10,821 nucleotides of DNA from an uncultured Bacteroidales bacterium. Lineage in GTDB: Bacteria; Bacteroidota; Bacteroidia; Bacteroidales; Paludibacteraceae. The number at the start of each line of letters is the position of its first letter. The stretch's first letter is position 1. A model generated the notes under the pieces. It saw only the letters and a list, made by a program, of their open reading frames with translations, had not been told where the DNA came from and ran no database searches. The stretch lies in NCBI GenBank assembly GCA_903929065.1, contig CAIYTJ010000258.1:1-10821 (forward strand), written 5' to 3'. The translations under genes were made by a program, and so were the position numbers. Positions 7,799 to 10,821 of the stretch are shown one piece after another.

Positions 7799-8131
7799 AC
7801 TGTATTTTAATTTGATAGCATTTGAATAATTCACAAACCTTTCGATTGAATTTAAAACTGTAATAACCTAATAATAAACGGATTACAATTTGATATCAAC
7901 TCTCTGATTTTGACTGTAAATATCCGATTTTTTTTTCGATAAAAAAAGGAATTAAAGAAATATTTCTCTAATTATTTTTATTGATTTTTCCAGTTAAATA
8001 TCAAATTGAAACTAATTTTACCGTTAAATAAATGATTGAAAACAGAAAGGCGCGGAAACAGAAATTTCTTAATAAAAACAGCCTTTTTTATTAAAAAATA
8101 AAAGTTTCAAGATGTTGAATTAATCTGGTAA
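7799..8131. other. AT-rich intergenic region with palindromes, upstream of the carboxyltransferase-like gene
   Basis: These 333 bp lie between the minus-strand gene starting at 7798 and the end of the rlmI gene. I found no convincing coding frame or RNA gene. It must hold the promoter of the gene at 7798; the best minus-strand candidate, AAGGTTTG ending near 7835, is an imperfect TAnnTTTG without a clear -33 partner. It also holds TTGATATCAA (7890-7899), AGAAATATTTCT (7956-7967, extended to 7950-7973 with one mismatch per side), and an 11-nt inverted pair CAATTTGATAT (7886-7896) / ATATCAAATTG (7998-8008). These could be operators, but such palindromes also arise easily in AT-rich DNA. Confidence 0.5.
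8069..8094 (-). terminator. possible weak terminator of the rlmI operon
   Basis: TTAATAAAAA (8069-8078) and TTTTTATTAA (8085-8094) form a perfect 10-bp stem around a CAGCCT loop, 37 bp beyond the rlmI stop codon. Read on the minus strand it gives a stem ending in TTTTTATTAA. The stem is entirely A/T, so stability is low; position is the main support. Confidence 0.35.
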
Positions 8132-9319
8132 TTATTCCACCCAAAGTACCAAACCTTTCAAATATTCACCTTCGGGATGGTAAATATTGATGGGATGGTC
8201 GGCCGGTTGTGAAAGTTGGTGAAGAATGCGGACATTGCGTTTGCTTTCGGCTGCCGCACTGAAAACTGCCAAGCGAAATTGTTCTTTGGTAACCACTTGC
8301 GAACAGGAGAAAGTAAACAGGATTCCGCCAGGTTTAATTTGCTCAAAAGCTTTGGCATTCAATCGTTTGTAACCTTTCAATGCATTGCGCAATGCCTCGC
8401 GGTGTTTGGCAAAAGCAGGCGGATCGAGAATGATTAAATCGTATTTTTGCTCCAGGGTATGGAGATTATTCAAATACTTAAAAGCATCTTCGGCAAAAGA
8501 TTTGTGCCGTGGATCATTTGGAAAGCTGATTTCGAAATTTTTGTCAGTCAAATCAATGGCTTTTGCCGAACTATCGACCGAGTGAACCAATTTTGCTCCG
8601 CCCCGCAAGGCATAAACCGAAAAACCGCCCGTATAACAGAACACATTTAACACAGATTTTCCAGACGAATATCTTTCCAGCAATGAACGATTCTCACGTT
8701 GATCGACAAAGAAGCCGGTTTTTTGTCCGCGCAACCAGTCCACGTGAAACTGCAAACCGTTTTCGATAGCAGTCAGATCGGCAGTTTCCTGACCAATTAA
8801 ATAGCCATCTTCGGGCGTAATGTCGGCTTTAAACGGCAATGTCGTTTCCGATTTATAGAATACGTTTTTTACTTCAGGAACATTGGCAACAATGGCTTTT
8901 GCAAGCGTTTCCCTGATTTCGTGCATACCGATGGAATGTGCCTGCATCACTGCCGTATCGTCATAAACATCAACAATTAATCCGGGCAACGAATCACCTT
9001 CACCGTGAATTAACCGATATGTGTTATTTTGGTTTGGAGCAACCAATCCAAGCGATTGACGCATGGCGTAAGCATTCTGTATTTTTTTGTTCCAAAAATT
9101 ATCGTCAATTTCACTTTTTTCGAATGAAACAACCCGAACCGCAATACTGCCAATCTGGTAATGTCCAATAGCCAAAAAGTTGCGGTTACTATCAACAACT
9201 TTCACCAAATCACCTTCTTTCAGTGTGCCTTCGATTCGCTGTATAGCACCTGAAAATACCCAGGGATGAAACCGTTGTAAACTTTCTTCTTTTTTCGGTT
9301 TGAGTTGTATGGTGATCAT
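8132..9319 (-). CDS. rlmI: RlmI-type 23S rRNA (cytosine-C5) methyltransferase
   Basis: This is a class I SAM-dependent rRNA methyltransferase of the RlmI/YccW family; the E. coli member makes m5C1962 in 23S rRNA. The 395-aa product matches the E. coli length (396). An N-terminal PUA RNA-binding domain spans about 1-75 (RFHPWVFSGAI, GDLVKVVD). A central linker domain contains IHGEGDSLPGLIVD (104-117). The Rossmann methyltransferase domain carries GQKTGFFVDQRENR (198-211), SAM motif NVFCYTGGFS (225-234), SVDSS (247-251), DPPAFAK (299-305) and SCS with the probable catalytic C339. It is the last gene of a minus-strand unit, 36 bp after the exonuclease gene. The ATG at 9319 puts the PUA domain at the very N-terminus as expected. 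The exact nucleotide modified in this organism is inferred from family membership only. Confidence 0.88.
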   Translation of the reverse strand: MITIQLKPKKEESLQRFHPWVFSGAIQRIEGTLKEGDLVKVVDSNRNFLAIGHYQIGSIAVRVVSFEKSEIDDNFWNKKIQNAYAMRQSLGLVAPNQNNTYRLIHGEGDSLPGLIVDVYDDTAVMQAHSIGMHEIRETLAKAIVANVPEVKNVFYKSETTLPFKADITPEDGYLIGQETADLTAIENGLQFHVDWLRGQKTGFFVDQRENRSLLERYSSGKSVLNVFCYTGGFSVYALRGGAKLVHSVDSSAKAIDLTDKNFEISFPNDPRHKSFAEDAFKYLNNLHTLEQKYDLIILDPPAFAKHREALRNALKGYKRLNAKAFEQIKPGGILFTFSCSQVVTKEQFRLAVFSAAAESKRNVRILHQLSQPADHPINIYHPEGEYLKGLVLWVE

Positions 9320-9323
9320 TTAA

Positions 9324-9357
9324 TAGTCGGTAGTTTTTAGTAAGTAGTTGGTAGTTT
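9324..9357. repeat. short direct repeat between exonuclease and rlmI genes
   Basis: TAGTCGGTAGTTT (9324-9336) and TAGTTGGTAGTTT (9345-9357) are 13-nt copies differing at one base, 21 bp apart. The second copy overlaps the exonuclease stop codon. The sequence in between repeats the TAGT word, so the whole spacer looks low-complexity. It may be a small expanded repeat with no function. Confidence 0.5.
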
Positions 9358-10033
9358 ATTCGTTTGAATCAGAACTCAGAAGTTTGGCCTGATTTTGTTG
9401 CTCGCGCTGCTCATTCAGCTTATCAAGCACCATTTTATCTATTTCTTTTTTGGAAAGTTTATTTTCACGCATCAATTGCAGATAAATCTGCAAACTTGCC
9501 CAGGCATCGGTGGCGGCGTAACGTTGCTGTTGTTCAGTCAGTTCAGGACTTTCCCAATTTGTCAGCCGCTGTGATTTTGAGATTTTCTTTTCGAAGAGTA
9601 TGGCGTAAATTTTCTGCAGACTCAACTCCATAATGCCGTAACTTTGAGCAATTGACTGAATGTCAACTATGTTTTCAGGCATAAATTTATGGTGTTTATT
9701 CAGTCCATTGAAATCATCACGCAGAGAAAGTCCTACTTTTTTAATGGTTATATCCGTTAGGAATTCTGCCAATGCAGGAGGAAAACCGATATAATTCAAC
9801 CGGAAAAGGAAGCAATGATTTAGCGTTGAAATCTGAACCAATGAAACTTTGTGATAAGTCCCGCGCGTAAAAGACGGCTTGGTTTCTGTATCCAGACCAA
9901 CCACTTTTGCTTTGCGAAGTTCCTCGATGGCCGGATGAACTTTGGACAAATCGTCGACCAACGTTATTTTTCCTTCGAAAATAACAACCGGCAACAAATT
10001 TATTTCTTCTTTGGTTATTTTAGATTTCAACAT
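9356..10033 (-). CDS. DEDDy-family 3'-5' exonuclease (RNase D / WRN-exonuclease type)
   Basis: The 225-aa product is a single DnaQ-like fold exonuclease domain of the RNase D/WRN type. These enzymes remove nucleotides from RNA or DNA 3' ends using two metal ions. Exo I is GLDTETKPSF with D48 and E50; Exo II is GLSLRDDFNGL (101-111), with D106 or D107 as ligand; Exo III is YAATDAWASLQIY (172-184) with Y172 and D176, making it DEDDy. SLVQIS (64-69) and the ESPELTEQQQRYAATDA stretch fit RNase D-like proteins. There is no HRDC domain, so this is not a full-length bacterial RNase D (about 375 aa). The charged tail (about 195-225) is probably unstructured or helical. It starts 3 bp after the DUF5063 stop and is followed by rlmI, suggesting translational coupling and a shared RNA-related role. 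Whether the substrate is RNA or DNA is unknown. Confidence 0.87.
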   Translation of the reverse strand: MLKSKITKEEINLLPVVIFEGKITLVDDLSKVHPAIEELRKAKVVGLDTETKPSFTRGTYHKVSLVQISTLNHCFLFRLNYIGFPPALAEFLTDITIKKVGLSLRDDFNGLNKHHKFMPENIVDIQSIAQSYGIMELSLQKIYAILFEKKISKSQRLTNWESPELTEQQQRYAATDAWASLQIYLQLMRENKLSKKEIDKMVLDKLNEQREQQNQAKLLSSDSNE

Positions 10034-10036
10034 TTC

Positions 10037-10675
10037 TTATTTCAATAATTTATCCAGATCATCGTCATCATCTTCGTGAAGGAAATTGAGAAACGAGTTT
10101 CGGTCTATTTTTCCTGATGCCGATAAATCTTCATCCACTTCTTCGCCAAACCCATCAGCAAAACGGATGGAATGCAGCGCACGCAACCCATTCAATAATT
10201 TTTGACCCCAATGTTCACCAAAAGTTTCGAGGCAAGTCACCAGCGCATCATTCATAATGTCCGTTTCTCCTAATTGAAAATTGGCAGCAAAGTCTTTCAA
10301 TTCCTGATAAATATCTGCCAGATTTTCCGAAACGAAAGCAGCAATCGGGGTGTCACTAATGGCCATATCGGGGTGAAAAACTTCGAGATATGAATCGTCC
10401 GGCCCCAGAATTTGCTCTAATTGTTCTTTCACAAAAAGATAATCTTCCTCATTTACAAAGCGTTCAGTAGCATCATCAAACACACGTTCCGGAATTTCAA
10501 TCAATGAGGCTTTCAGGTACAAAAGCGGCAATAATTTCACCGATTTACGAACGAAATCAGGTTGAGAAAATTCGGCAGCATGTTCAAAAAACAGGCAAGT
10601 TTCGGCAGCGACGGTTACAAATTCAATGACATTTTTGCTGTAAACAATGTGGTCGGGTAATTGATCGAAATCCAT
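10037..10675 (-). CDS. DUF5063 family protein of unknown function
   Basis: The 212-aa product resembles the Bacteroidota DUF5063 family, recognised from memory by its helical N-terminal half (IVYSKNVIEFVTVAAETCLFFE at 10-31 without a break, then RKSVKLLPLLYLKA) and its usual place before an exonuclease gene. No catalytic motif, signal peptide or membrane segment is visible, so it is probably a soluble cytoplasmic helical protein. A very acidic patch, EDDDDD (201-206), lies near the C-terminus. Conserved-looking segments include EHWGQKLLNGLRALH (154-168). It is the first gene of the unit, 3 bp before the exonuclease gene, and is probably its co-translated partner or regulator; this is inference from position. 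The ATG at 10675 follows the TACTTTTG element by 27 bp. Confidence 0.8.
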   Translation of the reverse strand: MDFDQLPDHIVYSKNVIEFVTVAAETCLFFEHAAEFSQPDFVRKSVKLLPLLYLKASLIEIPERVFDDATERFVNEEDYLFVKEQLEQILGPDDSYLEVFHPDMAISDTPIAAFVSENLADIYQELKDFAANFQLGETDIMNDALVTCLETFGEHWGQKLLNGLRALHSIRFADGFGEEVDEDLSASGKIDRNSFLNFLHEDDDDDLDKLLK

Positions 10676-10702
10676 TGATTGATTCTGGTTTATAAACTAC
10701 TG

Positions 10703-10710
10703 CAAAAGTA
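10703..10710 (-). promoter_or_regulatory. putative -7 element for the DUF5063-exonuclease-rlmI unit
   Basis: On the minus strand TACTTTTG matches TAnnTTTG, ending 27 bp before the DUF5063 ATG. It is the same octamer as the one before asnS. No TTTG is found 19 bp upstream; that stretch instead reads CATCCC/GGATATTTTTT, so the -33 element is missing or degenerate. One promoter here would serve all three genes, which are 3 and 36 bp apart. Confidence 0.55.
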
Positions 10711-10740
10711 AGAAAAAATATCCGTTTAGGGATGCCGTAT

Positions 10741-10821
10741 TTTATAAAGAAGATCAACCACATAGAATTCATAGTTTCATTCATGGCATGCCAAGCGGTA
10801 AACCGAGCGGTATCACATAGA
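10741..10821. repeat. possible start of an intergenic repeat, cut by the window edge
   Basis: No coding frame is visible here. CACATAGA occurs at 10759-10766 and again at 10814-10821, 55 bp apart, as though a repeat unit restarts at the window edge. Between them are AGCGGTA twice (10794-10800, 10806-10812), the palindrome GGCATGCC (10785-10792), and CGGTAAACCG (10796-10805), a 4-bp stem. The local GC content is higher than in other intergenic DNA of the window. This may be an interspersed Bacteroidota intergenic repeat, but only one full unit is visible. Confidence 0.35.

Noticed and set aside
7178..7810. A 210-codon open frame on the + strand opposite the carboxyltransferase-like gene
   Set aside because: It is antisense to a gene with clear family motifs, and its translation has an unusual composition rich in Phe, Asn and His with no recognisable domain.
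7799..7834. A GTG start giving a 597-residue carboxyltransferase-like protein
   Set aside because: The 12 extra residues are unlike the family, and the ATG at 7798 begins directly at the MKEIKFSLVYRD core.
9320..9360. The TAGT-rich spacer as a CRISPR or attachment site
   Set aside because: There are only two short imperfect copies, without spacers or an associated integrase or cas gene.
1..10821. A novel defence system, mobile element or biosynthetic cluster
   Set aside because: All eight genes belong to recognised families, mostly core metabolism, translation or secretion, and there are no transposase, integrase or toxin-antitoxin features.

Overview
The window looks like a chromosomal segment of a member of the Bacteroidota, probably class Bacteroidia. 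The evidence is the AT-rich intergenic DNA, starts without clear Shine-Dalgarno sequences, TAnnTTTG promoter elements with one full TTTG-N19-TAnnTTTG copy, a GldJ-type gliding/type IX secretion lipoprotein, and a DUF5063 / 3'-5' exonuclease / rRNA methyltransferase cluster. The genus cannot be fixed from the sequence alone.

Left part, + strand. The 3' part of a GldJ-like lipoprotein gene (1-1327) is followed by a strong hairpin terminator. Next comes asparaginyl-tRNA synthetase (asnS, 1484-2881), which ends in a second hairpin. A well-formed promoter then drives korA-korB (3048-5944), the two-subunit 2-oxoacid:ferredoxin oxidoreductase, most likely acting on 2-oxoglutarate. A 16-bp-stem hairpin flanked by T tracts on both strands separates korB from the convergent gene to its right.

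Right part, - strand. The convergent gene (6041-7798) encodes a 585-residue oxaloacetate decarboxylase / pyruvate carboxylase-B-like protein. Its carboxyltransferase metal site is intact, but the biotin-accepting lysine of the C-terminal biotinyl-type domain is replaced by tyrosine (Y549), and the loop expected to hold the catalytic threonine has none. This is the most unusual protein in the window. Upstream of it lies about 330 bp of AT-rich non-coding DNA with several palindromes. Beyond that, a tight three-gene unit is transcribed leftward: DUF5063 protein (10675-10037), DEDDy 3'-5' exonuclease (10033-9356) and RlmI-type 23S rRNA methyltransferase (9319-8132). A TACTTTTG element precedes its first gene.

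How the genes relate. KorAB links 2-oxoglutarate, CoA and ferredoxin, and the carboxyltransferase-like protein probably works on a neighbouring keto-acid reaction. These genes are transcribed towards each other and are not an operon, so a shared pathway is only suggested. The DUF5063-exonuclease-RlmI unit suggests an RNA or ribosome maintenance function. The right edge (10741-10821) is non-coding and carries short repeated words that may be the start of a repeat array cut off by the window. I see no CRISPR, tRNA, rRNA, insertion sequence or prophage. Most of the window is ordinary core genome.
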